DNA of 64,000 nucleotides from Hyaloscypha bicolor E (Eukaryota; Ascomycota; Leotiomycetes; Helotiales; Hyaloscyphaceae). Position 1 is the stretch's first letter, and every line of letters begins with the position of its first letter. Positions 20,549 through 31,061 of this stretch are shown here, in pieces. The notes below the pieces were generated by a model. The model saw only the letters and a list, made by a program, of their open reading frames with translations, did not search any database and was not told the origin of the DNA. The stretch spans positions 2,260,014-2,324,013 of the forward strand of contig NW_020194558.1 in the NCBI RefSeq assembly GCF_002865645.1, in the 5' to 3' direction. The position numbers and the translations under genes were made by a program.

Positions 20549-22255
20549 CTAAGGAGGAACATAAACACCATCTTTACATAACACCACCACATTTTTGAAG
20601 AATCGACGCCATTCAAGAGGATCGCCTTTGACTTTCACGAACCGGACCTCCAGGAGCTCAGTATCACCGGCCATGTAAGTATCAATCACGATGTCTCCGT
20701 TCAGACTGCACTGTCGTCCATCTACGGTTTTGACCTTGATCCAGCCGGCATGTTCGCGGTCTCGCGTTTGGGAGACTGGTGGAGTCGGGACGTTGAGCTG
20801 ATGAAGAGCGTCGCTGAGGAGTTGCAGAAGGGCGGGTGAGGAGAGCTCGGAGAAGAATCGAGTGAGAGAGTAGTTGGGGACGATATCTCGGAATTGGCGA
20901 GCGTGTTGAGTCAAGCTTAATGGTACGCGAGGAACTGGTGCGAATTGACTCATACTTGGCTCATCGACGAGAGATTCGAATGGATTACCGGCCAATCCGT
21001 TGGTCATGGTCGTCATCACGCCATCCCTGATATTCGTCGGCTGACTAGCACTGAATCCTCCTGCAAATACTCGTGGTGGTCGTTCCCAATCGAACATAAC
21101 GTCGTTGATAGGTGTCTCTGGTTGCGTGAAAGAGAACTTCACAGCATGCTCATCTGGGTCAATATCCATAACATCTTGACTTTGGCGCGGTCTTTGCGAA
21201 GCCATAGGTTGCTGAGTAAAATCGATTCTGAGGTTCTCAAGCATCTTGGTTGCCAGAGCCAATGGGTCTGCCGACTTGCCTTCGGATGTAAGAAGAGGAT
21301 TCTTCCGTCTGTACCAAGGATGCTGCTTGATGTGCTGGAAATTAAACCGCTTCCCTGGATCAACACTCATCATGCCTCGAAGCAATGACAAAACATCACT
21401 AGGTAGCTTCTTCCAGAGATCGTCTTGACTCCGTCCCTTCTTTCCCATGTATTCCTCAAATTCCCAGCTTTGTGATGTAGGCTCATCCCAAGGTGTGTTG
21501 CCGACCAGTAGAACGAAGAGAACCACTCCGCATGACCATATGTCGACCAGATTTGCGGAATAGCCGGTGGGCTTCGGAGTTTGTCTTGATTGTGTGCTCT
21601 TCGTGCAAGATATAACCTCGGGAGCAATGTATGGAGGACTGCCACACATCGTTGTGCTGAGCTTCGTCTGACCATTGTACTCGAAAAGTGTTGCCAGGCC
21701 GAAGTCGGCAATCTTCAGATTCCCAGCGTCTGAAAGCAAAATATTCTCCGGCTTGATATCTCGATGTCCGACGCCCTTCGAATGCATATAGCTTACCCCG
21801 CTGATTAATTGTGTGAAGTAGAAATGTGCAATATCTTCACTAACACCAACGTCTGCCTCGATTTTGTCGAACAAGTCGCCTCCCTCCGCATATTCCATAG
21901 CAATCCACTTCCAAATGGAATCTTCCCCCGTGGCAAACCATTCTATGATATTTGGATGTTGTCCGATATGGGAATGCAGTGATACCTCCATGGCGATTTG
22001 TTTTGCTGAAATTCGGCCATGCTTAACTGCGTAAGCCTTGTGTATGAATTTGACCGCAAAAACTGGGTTGGTATCGGTTGGAGGAATAGCTTTTTTTATT
22101 CTGTAGATTTTCGTTAGCAAAAAGTCAAAACTGGTATATTTCCAAACGTACGATGCATATGCCCCTCTTCCGATGGTTTTCGATATAATGCGGAAAGGCA
22201 AATCGCGGGGAAGAGGGTCGAGTTGACTCTGGAAAGGTCCCGTTTTGGTTAGCAT
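20549..22255 (-). CDS. CHK1: DNA-damage checkpoint Ser/Thr kinase Chk1
   Basis: Encodes 551 aa in two exons (22255-22152 and 22100-20549) separated by a 51-nt in-frame intron (GTACGT...GCTAAC...CTACAG) inside the glycine-rich loop. The kinase domain is complete: IGRGAYAS loop, AVKFIHK lysine, EVSLHSHI helix-C Glu, hinge EYAEGGDLFDKIE, catalytic HRDIKPENILL, DFG (KIADFGLATLF) and CGSPPYIAPEV. The hinge, the GVGHRDIKPEN block and the lack of an FHA domain point to Chk1 rather than Rad53/Cds1. The C-terminal half includes a KA1-like regulatory region (ELSSPALLQLLSDALHQL...VDGRQCSLNGDIVI). Chk1 halts the cell cycle after ATR/Mec1 activation. A single MluI-type ACGCGT lies about 175 bp upstream (22428-22433). 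Confidence 0.93.
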   Translation of the reverse strand: MLTKTGPFQSQLDPLPRDLPFRIISKTIGRGAYASYVWKYTSFDFLLTKIYRIKKAIPPTDTNPVFAVKFIHKAYAVKHGRISAKQIAMEVSLHSHIGQHPNIIEWFATGEDSIWKWIAMEYAEGGDLFDKIEADVGVSEDIAHFYFTQLISGVSYMHSKGVGHRDIKPENILLSDAGNLKIADFGLATLFEYNGQTKLSTTMCGSPPYIAPEVISCTKSTQSRQTPKPTGYSANLVDIWSCGVVLFVLLVGNTPWDEPTSQSWEFEEYMGKKGRSQDDLWKKLPSDVLSLLRGMMSVDPGKRFNFQHIKQHPWYRRKNPLLTSEGKSADPLALATKMLENLRIDFTQQPMASQRPRQSQDVMDIDPDEHAVKFSFTQPETPINDVMFDWERPPRVFAGGFSASQPTNIRDGVMTTMTNGLAGNPFESLVDEPSMSQFAPVPRVPLSLTQHARQFRDIVPNYSLTRFFSELSSPALLQLLSDALHQLNVPTPPVSQTRDREHAGWIKVKTVDGRQCSLNGDIVIDTYMAGDTELLEVRFVKVKGDPLEWRRFFKNVVVLCKDGVYVPP

Positions 22256-22427
22256 TGTGCCGGTACTTGAACTTGGGGAAATTCAGGCCGAAGACTCAAT
22301 TGAAAGTATTTATCTTGAAAGTACTCACCATATCCAGCGAGTGTCTGTTCTGTCCAAGATGCACCAAAATCTCCGATATCCAATGCCTTTTGTTTTGATC
22401 GCGTGCGAGTTTGAAGTGGAAATCTTG

Positions 22428-22433
22428 ACGCGT
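22428..22433. promoter_or_regulatory. ACGCGT (MCB-like) hexamer upstream of CHK1
   Basis: One exact ACGCGT, the core recognised by MBF (Mbp1/Swi6-type) factors at G1/S genes in yeasts, about 175 bp from the CHK1 start. A palindrome-like AGCGCG..CGCGCT lies about 25 bp further upstream. Only one hexamer is present, so function is speculative. Confidence 0.3.
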
Positions 22434-23484
22434 ATTTGATTGGCGGAGGATGACGGAAAGCGCGATCGACCGCGCTAGTGGCGAGGCTCAATCTGCTTAC
22501 GAAAGCGGAGATTGGCCCTCCGACAAGCTCTGGGAATCTCAAGCACAACGCATCTAAATCCAATTGAGTATATGTATTTTTAATAAAACGTTACTAGTAA
22601 TGGAAATACCCGTATCAAATCTCCTTTTATTATATTACTTCTATCATTATCCTATAAATGTATTGTTATCCATTACAGATCTTGAGCCGTACGCCTTTTT
22701 AGTAGACCAAGAGGGTAGCTTATATGTTGAGAGCCAATGCTCCGTGGTATAAAGAGTTCCATTTGTCTGCAGGAACTGTGTTACTTGCTGGTTAAGATCT
22801 AGAATATGATTAATGGGGAAACTCGAGATATTTGGACGTTCGTCTCTACCTTCAAGACTCATCTCGATAGCTGGTTGCATAGAGTAGTGATCTGTATGCT
22901 CATGGACCAAGATCAATTCCTCGGGAAGGGGTGTATCTGCAACATCGGGAGGTTATACATCAGTTGGGAATGTTACATATACGATTTTGTTCAGGGTAAT
23001 AACCAACCTTTAGGTATAGAATAAACAATCCAATCCCTTCCCGCCAGCCGTCGGACTAAGGCTTGTTGATACCGCCCGTTCGGGCGCATCGAGGCACCAT
23101 TCGGCACTAGAATCGACGTTAGGTAGGACGATAAGTATATGATGAATAATTTACATTGGTAGGTAGCTTTATTTAGGGCCTTGGGGAGCACCTTTCCCTC
23201 GTATGTATGTAGATCGAAGATGGTGAATCGCTGGGGTGGAAAAGCAGCCCATTCTCTGAGAAAAATGCTAGGGCCTTTGTTCACGCGGAATATTTCAAGA
23301 GGCGTAACCTTGAAGGACGCAATGAAACCGGCTGCACGGGGAGTCCGCATTTCGCGATGTCCATTAAAGTGGGGTTGTTTGTGCCTAAGTTCGTGAATTG
23401 GATGAAGTGAAATGAAGTTGAACTTTTTAACCAGTGTAGCAAAGTGCTTGACTGAAGCGGTGCCACCAGTGAGTGGAATTGGGT

Positions 23485-23513
23485 TTTTTTTAGTGAGGAA
23501 GCCTCACTAAAAA
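23485..23513. repeat. Inverted repeat (TTTTTAGTGAGG / CCTCACTAAAAA)
   Basis: Twelve-base arms around AAG form a near-perfect hairpin. A looser GAAACTCACTGA follows. Possibly the remnant end of a short transposable element; no target-site duplication found. Confidence 0.6.
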
Positions 23514-23627
23514 TCAATGAAACTCACTGACTTTAAGAAATTATAACATTATAACGCGGTATAATTTAAACTTAGCTCTCAAATATATTACGGAGGGCAT
23601 AGAACTATGCCTGTTGTGTGTGGCAGG

Positions 23628-23646
23628 GGCTTCGCGCAGCGAAGCC
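23628..23646. repeat. GC-rich palindrome GGCTTCGC-GCA-GCGAAGCC
   Basis: Perfect eight-base arms with a three-base spacer, in otherwise AT-leaning sequence, shortly followed by another partial palindrome (CTGGTTTGGTACCAG). It resembles the tip of a dispersed repeat but no second copy was found in the window. Confidence 0.55.
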
Positions 23647-23919
23647 TCTGGTTTGGTACCAGATCGCGCGAGGCTGCGTGAGAGTCGGCCGTTGTCCAAA
23701 CGACCACCCGGAAGCGGCGCGTAAACATAACCTTCCGAAGCCAACTCTACCCTGAAACCCTACATCTACAAAAGCCACCACTCTTCTCTTTGTCCCTGGA
23801 CATTCACGAGCTCACACAATCGCTTTCGAACAGTATTCATTGCACGCACTAACGGCCTTTGTTCATCGCTCTTCCTGGTGCTCAAATTCGCTTCTTCCCT
23901 GTCGCCTTTCCTTCTCATC

Positions 23920-24569
23920 ATGAATTACGATATGGAGGACACGCAAAACTCAGCACCGGGTATCTTGCCATCCAACCAAGCCGCGAAGCTCGGGGCTCCT
24001 CGTAAGGGTAATGATGCCCAGAGCACGACGAAACGGTCAGTTTCTTGCCATATAGCAGCTGCCATCTTGCTGATGTTTGTAGATTACAAACCGAGCTGAT
24101 GCAACTTATGACCTCTCCTGCTCCTGGCGTCTCAGCTTTCCCCAATTCGGACGGGGGTCTTCTCTCGTGGACTGCGACGATAGAAGGACCTGAGGATACA
24201 CCGTACTCTGGTCTTACCTTCAAGCTCTCCTTCGCTTTCCCTTCCAACTACCCCTACGCAGCTCCGACTGTTCTCTTCAAGACCCCAATCTACCATCCTA
24301 ATGTCGACTTCTCGGGAAGAATTTGCTTGGATATCTTGAAGGACAAGTGGACAGCAGCCTACAACATCCAAACCGTTCTCCTGAGTTTGCAAAGCTTGCT
24401 CGGCGAGCCCAACAAGTAAGTTTAATATACCTTCTTGTTCTAGTGTATCACGCTGACTTGTACAAGTGCTTCACCATTGAACGGCGAGGCTGCTGAACTA
24501 TGGGATAAGAATGCGGAGGAGTTCAAGAAGAAGGTTCTTGGACGACATCGGGTTGTTGACGACGAGTAG
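23920..24569 (+). CDS. E2 ubiquitin-conjugating enzyme, UBE2C/UbcH10 (Ubc11) type
   Basis: Three exons (23920-24035, 24083-24415, 24467-24569) encode 183 aa. Introns are 47 and 51 nt with good consensus. An N-terminal disordered extension precedes the UBC fold, as in UbcH10. Core motifs are [40 protein letters not shown], the [14 protein letters not shown] loop and [19 protein letters not shown], which holds the catalytic Cys (about residue 120). The [22 protein letters not shown] segment also matches UBE2C. In animals and fission yeast this E2 charges the anaphase-promoting complex to destroy cyclin B and securin, so a mitotic-exit role is likely. The start could alternatively be the Met at codon 5. 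E2 identity is certain, the UBE2C assignment strong. Confidence 0.92.
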
Positions 24570-25235
24570 AGGGATTTCTAGATTGAACTGAGGGAGCATG
24601 GGCGTTTGTGAATGGGCATGGAGAATGTGCATAATGAGGGACGTCCCTTGAACGGCTCTGATGGTCTTTTCACGCAGCATTGTCACGGCGGTGGGGAGGC
24701 GTAAATGACACTCGGACTCTGTATCGCTAGTCCGCCACATAGGAAAGACTCATCAAGCATTGGCTTGGATTCTGAATCTAGGATCTCACATATATTTGAC
24801 TTTGGAACGGTCCATTGAGTGTGATTTGCAATGATCTATGCTCTTTTGGGAGAATGACTAAACTTCAGTTCAATTAGGCAGTTGGAAGTGACTTACTCGT
24901 CACGGAAGAGACGTGAGAAATGACGAGAAAGAACTCGTGAGCATCGTAGGTAAACCAAAAAACAGCCGAATACCCACCGTTACAGCCTTCGTCTCGCAAT
25001 AATCCATCACACAAGTATGAAATGGACTTCCCTGACATACTTGATAGAGGTCCCTCTGGCAAGAAAGGTACCAGAGACGCACCTGGCGACCAAACGCAGC
25101 TTCACAACAACCTCCAAATAGCCGGACAAATTTGCTTTGCAAGGTAGATCTTTTATTCATGAACCAGCCAGCAAATGTAAACTCCATCCAAACCATGCCA
25201 TGAAGAATCATCCCCTACGCATCATCGCTGTTTCA
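24570..25235. other. Intergenic, 3' flank of the E2 gene
   Basis: No supported gene. Short frames on the minus strand near 24874-25211 have no domain or start support. This stretch leads into the inverted-repeat element at 25236. Confidence 0.5.
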
Positions 25236-25442
25236 CAGGGGCAAGCCCCCAAGCCCCGGCCTCGCTGAGCTCGAAATACCCCCAATACTCGCTGGCGTAG
25301 CGTGCGTTTGTGTCACCTGGCCCGGCCCCCATTCTTGCGCTTAACCGAACTCCTTTTGAGAGCGACAAAGAAGGAAAAGAACGAGCCTTATTATATAATT
25401 TCGAGCACAGCGAGGCCGGGGGCTTGGGGGCTTGCCCCCCTG
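25236..25442. mobile_element. MITE-like element with ~44-bp terminal inverted repeats
   Basis: The two ends are near-identical in inverted orientation. The left end reads CAGGGGCAAGCCCCCAAGCC, then CCGGCCTCGCTGAGCTCGAAAT. The right end, reverse-complemented, reads CAGGGGGGCAAGCCCCCAAG, then CCCCCGGCCTCGCTGTGCTCGAAAT. The 207-bp whole has no coding frame of note. The CAGGG start recalls hAT-superfamily ends, but I see no convincing 8-bp target-site duplication (flanks CTGTTTCA and AAAAAGAA differ), so class is uncertain. It lies between the E2 gene and the zinc-finger pseudogene. Confidence 0.75.
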
Positions 25443-26123
25443 AAAAAGAATTACCCATTTACTAGTTGGTTTGGCCTTTCAATGCATTGGGCCAGTCTAT
25501 TCGCTCAAGTACAGTCTGTTCAGGCAATGCTGTAATAGAAGCCTATCTTCGAATGCTCCACACTCTGGTCAGTCTCGACCTCCATCGCCCCTAGAAGGCC
25601 ACCGGACAGTCATTTGGAGAGTTTAAAAACTCCGGCCTTTGCTCAAGAGGGACCTTCAGCTGAATGGGTACAAGAGCGTGCTAATGCATGAGAGGTTGAT
25701 GAATTTATGAAGACTCAGAACATGAACATCGAGGGCCCAAAGGCACGCCAGAGAGCGAGAGAGCGGGTGTTCTTATGAAAAAGCAAAAGAAGGAGGAATG
25801 GCGCACAGAAGCAAAAGCTCATCCACTTGCTATCAGTGCGACTCCTGCCCAGCCACTCTGTCCACGCACCGCCAAAGAGACCAATGCTCAGGCAGGCAAG
25901 ACAAGCAAGAAGAAGCTTCAGAAGCCAACAGAAAAGAAGGAAACCATACTTTTCAGCACCGCCACCTTCTGCGTCTGCAACAACTTTGCACGCTTAGCAA
26001 GATGCTGCAGCTTTTGATAACATGTTGGATGCGCAGCCGCAAGAGTATGGTAGGATGTAGAAGGAACTCCGGGAAGCAGCTCTCTAAAGCCTGGCAGACT
26101 TGGTCTTTCTTCATTCTAGACAA

Positions 26124-26939
26124 ATGGACGCAAACAACAACAACGATGCGGACTTCCATTCCGACTCTGCTGCAGAAATCGACGACGTTGATTCGGCCAT
26201 GCTTGATACCCATACCTCAGCAGAATTTGTGGCAGTCTCCGGCGCGGCATTCTTAGAGCCTGCTCAAGAGGCAGAACTCTCTCAGATCACCATAATGGGC
26301 GGCGATGATTTCGTTCATTTCTTCAGTAAAATCAGCATTTTTCAGATCCAGGTTTCCTTTGCCCTCGATGAGGAATCAACCTTAAGAAAACACGTACCCT
26401 CTGGTAACAGTCCAGACCAACCAACGTCGTTTCTTTGCTATTGCAAAAAGGGCTGCGGAAACCGCTCATGGAGTCGACAGGCTTTCAATGACCACGAGAT
26501 CGATTGTACAGGTGAACCAAGTACCAAACGCTTCAAGTGTCCACACCTGGGATGAGATAAGAGTTATAAGAATGAGTCTACTCTCAGGTCGCACCTTGCG
26601 GATGATCACGACTACGTGGCTACTGCTTGCCCCAAGTGTCCCGACAAGTCTGAAGTTCAATATATAACAAAAGCTGCCTTGAAGAAGCATCAAGCCGAGG
26701 TACACAGTGGTGTCAGAGAGGAACAATTTTGTCCCCTTAAGGATGCATGCCGTTCAAACGTCGTATACACCACGAAGAAGCTCCTCAAGCAACACCTCCG
26801 GAGGAAGCATCAGGTCATCACTGAAGAGATGAAGCACTATGCCCCTGACGGTCGCAAGGGTCACTCCAACATTAAGGGCAAGAAGCGGAAGCCCAACGGC
26901 TGGCTCTTGGGGGCTGACAAAGTTGAGATCGAGGATTGA
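26124..26939 (+). pseudogene. C2H2 zinc-finger gene broken by a TGA in a Cys codon position
   Basis: An acidic N-terminal region from MDANNNNDADFHSDS is followed in the same frame by Cys/His-rich sequence. The frame is interrupted once, by TGA at 26553-26555, then stays open for 128 codons to a natural stop. The stop falls where the second Cys of a C2H2 finger is expected: CPHLG-stop-DKSYKNESTLRSHLADDH has the C-x4-(C)-x12-H-x4-H layout. A second finger-like unit (CPKCP...KAALKKHQAEVH) and a third (CPLKDAC...LLKQHLRRKH) follow intact. Upstream (about 25700-26123) are coding-like fragments in shifted frames, including VDEFMKTQNMNIEGPKARQR and TCYQCDSCPATLSTHRQRDQC, suggesting a decayed 5' part. 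A one-base nonsense change, or a sequencing error, explains the break. Original target genes unknown. Confidence 0.7.
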
Positions 26940-27202
26940 TGAAAAGTACTTTTGAGCCGAAGCCGAGTTGTGGGTTATGCTTAATGGGTATTTGCTAGAA
27001 GAATTTGGGACGTCTGTATGTTTAAGGCTTTGCTCTACCACGAACCTGTATCACCCTTAGCAGTAGCTATATCGCAATACATGCAAGTAGTCTAGCATTC
27101 ACAAGAGTCGGTACCGCCGATTAATAGGTTTCAAGGTTGCATAGTGGGAGCATTCGTACGTATGCAAAGCTATCTGACCATTCCATTGCGCCTCGGACCC
27201 AT

Positions 27203-27713
27203 TTATGCATCTTCAACCAAAGCAGTCTGCAAACCCTTCGCATCCTTAACGTTTACGGCCTGGACATAGCTATACAGCTTATGCAGAGCACCCTCCTCGT
27301 CGTTTCGCTTTCTCGAGATTCGGACACGCAGTCTGTACGGAACACCCTTGATACCAGCCTCCCAGACCTTCTTGTTCAATTGAGGATCGAGACGAACGTC
27401 GGATGTGCCCTAAAAAGGAGGTTATTAGTTTTCTATTCTCCTGCCAATCCTGCTTCGTGCTTCGAATCGAGTTGTCCCTACCATTGACTTTGTTGCGAAT
27501 GCCTTGATCTCCTTGATGGCTCTTGGTGCCCGCTTCTTGAATGTGACGCCGTGGAGCTGTGCAATCTCATCAGTACTCTTGTTCTCCATATCCATGTATA
27601 TTTCCGATTTGACGTACTCTCTTGTGGAGGTGGATTGTGTATTCGCGCGCAACAACGTCTGCGATGGCAGATCGTTGAGCCTTGCCGGCGGGCTTCTTGG
27701 TCTTTGACGACAT
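27203..27713 (-). CDS. RPL31: 60S ribosomal protein eL31
   Basis: Three exons, 27713-27618, 27556-27482 and 27409-27203, encode 125 aa of a universally conserved large-subunit protein near the peptide exit tunnel, where it helps dock nascent-chain factors. Introns of 61 and 71 nt have clear consensus. Joined sequence reads ADVVAREYTIHLHKR|LHGVTFKKRAPRAIKEIKAF, then GTSDVRLDPQLNKKVWE and GVPYRLRVRISRKRND, matching eL31 along its whole length, with C-terminal AKGLQTALVEDA. The split right after HLHKR is confirmed by the very conserved HKRLHGV junction. Expected to be constitutively and strongly expressed. Nothing unusual. Confidence 0.96.
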
Positions 27714-28536
27714 TTCTAGGTAAAGTCAGTACTTCCCGTCAAAGACGCATACCTAGGCTGCTCGGAAGACTGCGACGTACTGGTAGGTGTGTCGTGACTT
27801 GGCGTTGAAGTTCGAGGTCGTTGATTCAAAAATTGGTTTTCAAATTGGTCGAATTCTGTGTGCCGCTAAGCGAGTTGCGGCTTCCAATTTAGCGCAGAGA
27901 GGTATGAGCTGGTCACGTGTACCAACCTCGAAACTGTCCCAAACTATCTCTGTTATATAAAATCACATGCAAACAAAGAGGGAAACGCCAGAGGTCTATC
28001 TGTAACTTGTAGGGAGAAGGTAGATGTTTTTATTATAGATTGCTTGAAAAATTGGGACTGCTGGTTTGTCTTTGTTGCCCAACTGGAGAATAAAAGCAGC
28101 ACTAATTCTCAATGTCCTCAATTTTGGTGAGCATTGGAAAGAGTCAATTTTTAGATATTCTGAATATACAATTAGACAAACAAAAAGTTGAAGAGGAGTA
28201 ATTAAAATGTTCAACATGGGTTGTGAAAATGAGTGCCGCTTTTACTGCCAGCTTCATTTCATCCCCTGGTCGAAATACCGAGGGAGGCTGAACACGATCG
28301 ATCCTCTCCTCAACACCAACAATTCCGCGCAGGTCGCTTCATCCTCTCTTTAGACGATCGCGCGCACATACTTTCAAGAGACCCATCAGCCCATATCGAC
28401 TACCAATTGTACCTGACGACTGCAGATCAATCTCAAACCAAACAAGAGAGACGCCTTATCCCTGGAAGCAGGATCGTCGCCACGTCTTCACCTCTCCGAA
28501 TCATACACAGTCCAACAGGACACACAGTCGTGCAAG
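27714..28536. other. Divergent promoter region of RPL31 and RAX1
   Basis: About 820 bp between the start codons of two divergent genes. It contains a CACGTG-like site (GGTCACGTGTACC near 27913) on the RPL31 side. AT-rich stretch at about 28010-28210. No gene supported. Confidence 0.4.
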
Positions 28537-29764
28537 ATGGCGGATCACAACACCCCCTCGCCGCAACCAGATCTTCATAGGAACAGGCTTCCATCCCTTT
28601 TCGAGGTTCTGAGCCGGCGGACGCTCGCACCGGTTGACCTGTTCTACTTCTACATTTACATGCGCGATCAGCAAAGATCGGTTGACTATCTGGATTTCTG
28701 GTGAGATGGCGTGGCTTTCGTAAATTACAAGACAACCATACTGACTGACACTAAAGGCTCGATGTCGCTCAACACATGTCCATGTGCCGGCACTACGTAC
28801 GAGAGTTACGAAGATCGGTGATGATTGGGACGCCAGATGGAGATAAATCAGCTTCGAAGAGATCATCGGCTATGTTGGAGGGGTTGGGCGATTTGAATCA
28901 TGGAGGACCATCGATATACCCGTCAGACAAGGAGAAAAATCAGGATGCACAGATGTCTGCGTATCTTCGACAAGAAGCACAACACGCTGCGAACACTGGT
29001 CACTCTCCTGCTGGCAGTACTGGATCCAACAACATGAGACAAACCTCATCAAATGATCGGCCACGACCTAGTTTCATGAGCAGCCCTCATGTCCTCACTA
29101 CCTCTGATTCCAACTCTCCAGAACACACTGTTGCTCGAGCAGATATTCGGGCATCAGCTGAAAAGATCCTCTATACCTACCTCCTTCCTGGCGCCGAACG
29201 CGAAATTCAGCTCCCCCACGCTATAACCCACGAGATCACAGCCGGTATCGAAGAGCAAGGTCGAGATGATCCGGAACTGTTCGATGCTGCGAAAGACTAT
29301 GTCTTCCAAGCAATGGAGCGTGACGCATTCCCAGGCTTCCTCCGAGCAAAGGCTCTGGGCAACCTCGTCCCACCCTCAGTTTTGATGAGGTTAGTCATCG
29401 GCTTGCTCTCCATGTTCGCTGCCTTCTGGGTTGCTTTTATCCTCGTTTTCCTTGATTATGGTCGACGCACAAGACTCTGGGTAAGTCCTCCAATTTAACC
29501 TTGGTGATAACTCACTAACATTTACAGCTCATTCTCCCATTCACAATCGGTGTTTATGCTCTCTGCTCTCAGCAGTACTCCCTAGATCCCATCCTTGCCC
29601 TGCTTGGATTCAGCGAGTATACCTTCATGAACTTCAACCGGATCCGAGAACCATTCGTCCGCAAGCTTCTGAATAAGCGAGCGATTATGGTTCTAGGAGT
29701 CACGATTTTCATCGATGCCTGTCTGGTGGTTCTCTTCGTCTTCGTGCCAGGGAAAAGACTTTAA
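28537..29764 (+). CDS. RAX1: Rax1-like protein (RGS-like domain plus membrane spans)
   Basis: Three exons, 28537-28700, 28757-29480 and 29528-29764, encode 374 aa. The N-terminal part (LPSLFEVLSRRTLAPVDLFYFYIYMRD, split from LDVAQHMSMCRHYVRELRRS by intron 1) begins an RGS-like fold. A polar insertion follows, then RADIRASAEKILYTYLLPGAEREI and the rest of the RGS-like helices (ELFDAAKDYVFQAMERDAFPGFL). The C-terminus has three hydrophobic spans (LVIGLLSMFAAFWVAFILVFL, LILPFTIGVYALC and IMVLGVTIFIDACLVVLFVFV). This layout matches yeast Rax1, which with Rax2 marks bud sites. In hyphal fungi the role is less clear, so growth-site marking or G-protein signalling is inference. Both introns end in canonical sites and the frame closes exactly. 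Confidence 0.85.
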
Positions 29765-30134
29765 TAGTACGACATTCAGCGGTACATTCAGCATTGCAAT
29801 TAGGGAAGGTTTCTTCAATGGACAGTGCTTTGCCTGGACAATGATCCGGAGTTGGGGAGCACTATATACCTGTGCATTTGTACAACAGGGCGGGAATTTG
29901 AGGCACACGGCGTTCCGATGATTACGATCTTCAGGCTTGCTTTTCTAAGCAAGGCTGCTTTACGACTTGTCATTCTGGTAGCAACCTAATGCAATACCCT
30001 TCTAATGATCTCTAAAGACCAGTTCTCTTCATGTGCTTGCTTTTCAAATGCTGGTCAGATTCTCTGCCTCGGAAACGCCCAGTAAAATGCTCATCGTAGT
30101 CTCATCACTCATGACGCCTAGCAGCCAAAGCTAC

Positions 30135-31061
30135 CTATTTTCCGAAGCTCCCAAACGATCCCGCCAAGTTCTTGAGCGCCTTGTTCTTCTTCGCGGATCT
30201 CGTCTGCCGCTCATCGTCAACATCCTCATCATCCAACTCCATATTATCCTCATCCTCACCATCCATACCCCTCTTCGACGCAGCCCCACCTCCCAACTTC
30301 CTACCCATCCCGCTAAATACGCTGCCACCCTTCTCCTCCTTATCCTTATCCTTACCCTCCATCAGCTTCTCGACGTGTGCTGCCCACTCCGTCTCCTCTT
30401 TATGTCGCTTCAGCGCCTCTGCCTTGATTTTCGTAATCTGCTTTTCTAAATCCGCGAGGGTGGAGACACAACGGGTGGACCATTCGTTCAGTGTGCTGAG
30501 CATAGCGGGGATGGAGTTTGGCTGGAGATCTCGCAGCGGAGAGACAGAGGAGACGGCGACAAGCTGGTTATATGGATCCAAAGTTGCGTTTACCAATCCG
30601 CCATAAATTGCCGCAATCACAAGGTCTTCAAGCTCTCTAGGAGTCTCCAGACCAAGGGCTTTCAGGAGGTTCGCGTATGTTAAGTCGGCGGGCTTCTTGG
30701 CTAGGGAGAGGAAGGAGAGTTGGCGCAGCTTGAGCGTTTGTGCTTCGTTGAGCTCGGGCAGGGAGCCGGTGGACTTGTAGTCGGCGTAGGTCCCATAGCT
30801 GAAGATCTTGAGGAGCGTGAGGTGGGAGCTGTATTCTTCCGAGGAGGAGAGAGCTTGGATTTGAGGGGCGGAGAGTAGCTCGGCGAAGACGAAGGTATTA
30901 GGTGCGGAGGTAGCTCGTGTGATGAGGTCTGCCGCGGCGCGGGGTGAAGATGCCGATTTCGTGAGGGCGATGAAGGGCTGTAAATAGATCAATATATTTA
31001 AACAGTCTGATGTTAGAGTTTGACTTACTTCCAGGGCGTTCAGAGCTTTGGTCTGCTCCAT
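30135..31061 (-). CDS. COP9 signalosome subunit 7 (PCI domain)
   Basis: Two exons, 31061-31029 and 30977-30135, encode 291 aa. A 51-nt phase-0 intron follows the first 11 codons (MEQTKALNALE). The protein is all-helical. The PCI region covers ELLSAPQIQAL...HLTLLKIFSYGTYADYKS and LRQLSFLSLAKKPADLTYANLLKALGLETPRELEDLVIAAIYGGLVNATLD, the winged-helix part. The tail is coiled and ends in a low-complexity basic/acidic stretch. CSN7 is one of six PCI subunits of the COP9 signalosome, which removes Nedd8 from cullins and so controls SCF ligases. In Aspergillus the complex is needed for sexual development and light response. eIF3m is a possible alternative PCI protein, but length and motifs fit CSN7 better. 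Confidence 0.85.
   Translation of the reverse strand: MEQTKALNALEVSQTLTSDCLNILIYLQPFIALTKSASSPRAAADLITRATSAPNTFVFAELLSAPQIQALSSSEEYSSHLTLLKIFSYGTYADYKSTGSLPELNEAQTLKLRQLSFLSLAKKPADLTYANLLKALGLETPRELEDLVIAAIYGGLVNATLDPYNQLVAVSSVSPLRDLQPNSIPAMLSTLNEWSTRCVSTLADLEKQITKIKAEALKRHKEETEWAAHVEKLMEGKDKDKEEKGGSVFSGMGRKLGGGAASKRGMDGEDEDNMELDDEDVDDERQTRSAKKNKALKNLAGSFGSFGK

Larger units (their letters stand above)
22560..23919. other. AT-rich intergenic with hairpin-forming repeats
   Basis: 1.36 kb between divergent CHK1 and the E2 gene. No supported gene. It contains a 29-bp inverted repeat at 23485-23513 and a GC-rich palindrome at 23628-23646, both in the part nearer the E2 gene. A short CGCCCG-TT-CGGGCG hairpin lies near 23073. 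The final ~150 bp before 23920 is pyrimidine-rich, as in a 5' UTR. Confidence 0.5.

Noticed and set aside
23541..23744. 67-codon minus-strand frame spanning the GC-rich palindrome
   Set aside because: Frame is a by-product of the hairpin repeat; no family, start context or expression clue.
26553..26555. TGA as selenocysteine codon in the zinc-finger gene
   Set aside because: Ascomycete fungi are not known to have selenocysteine machinery, and a zinc-ligand Cys replaced by nonsense is a simpler account.
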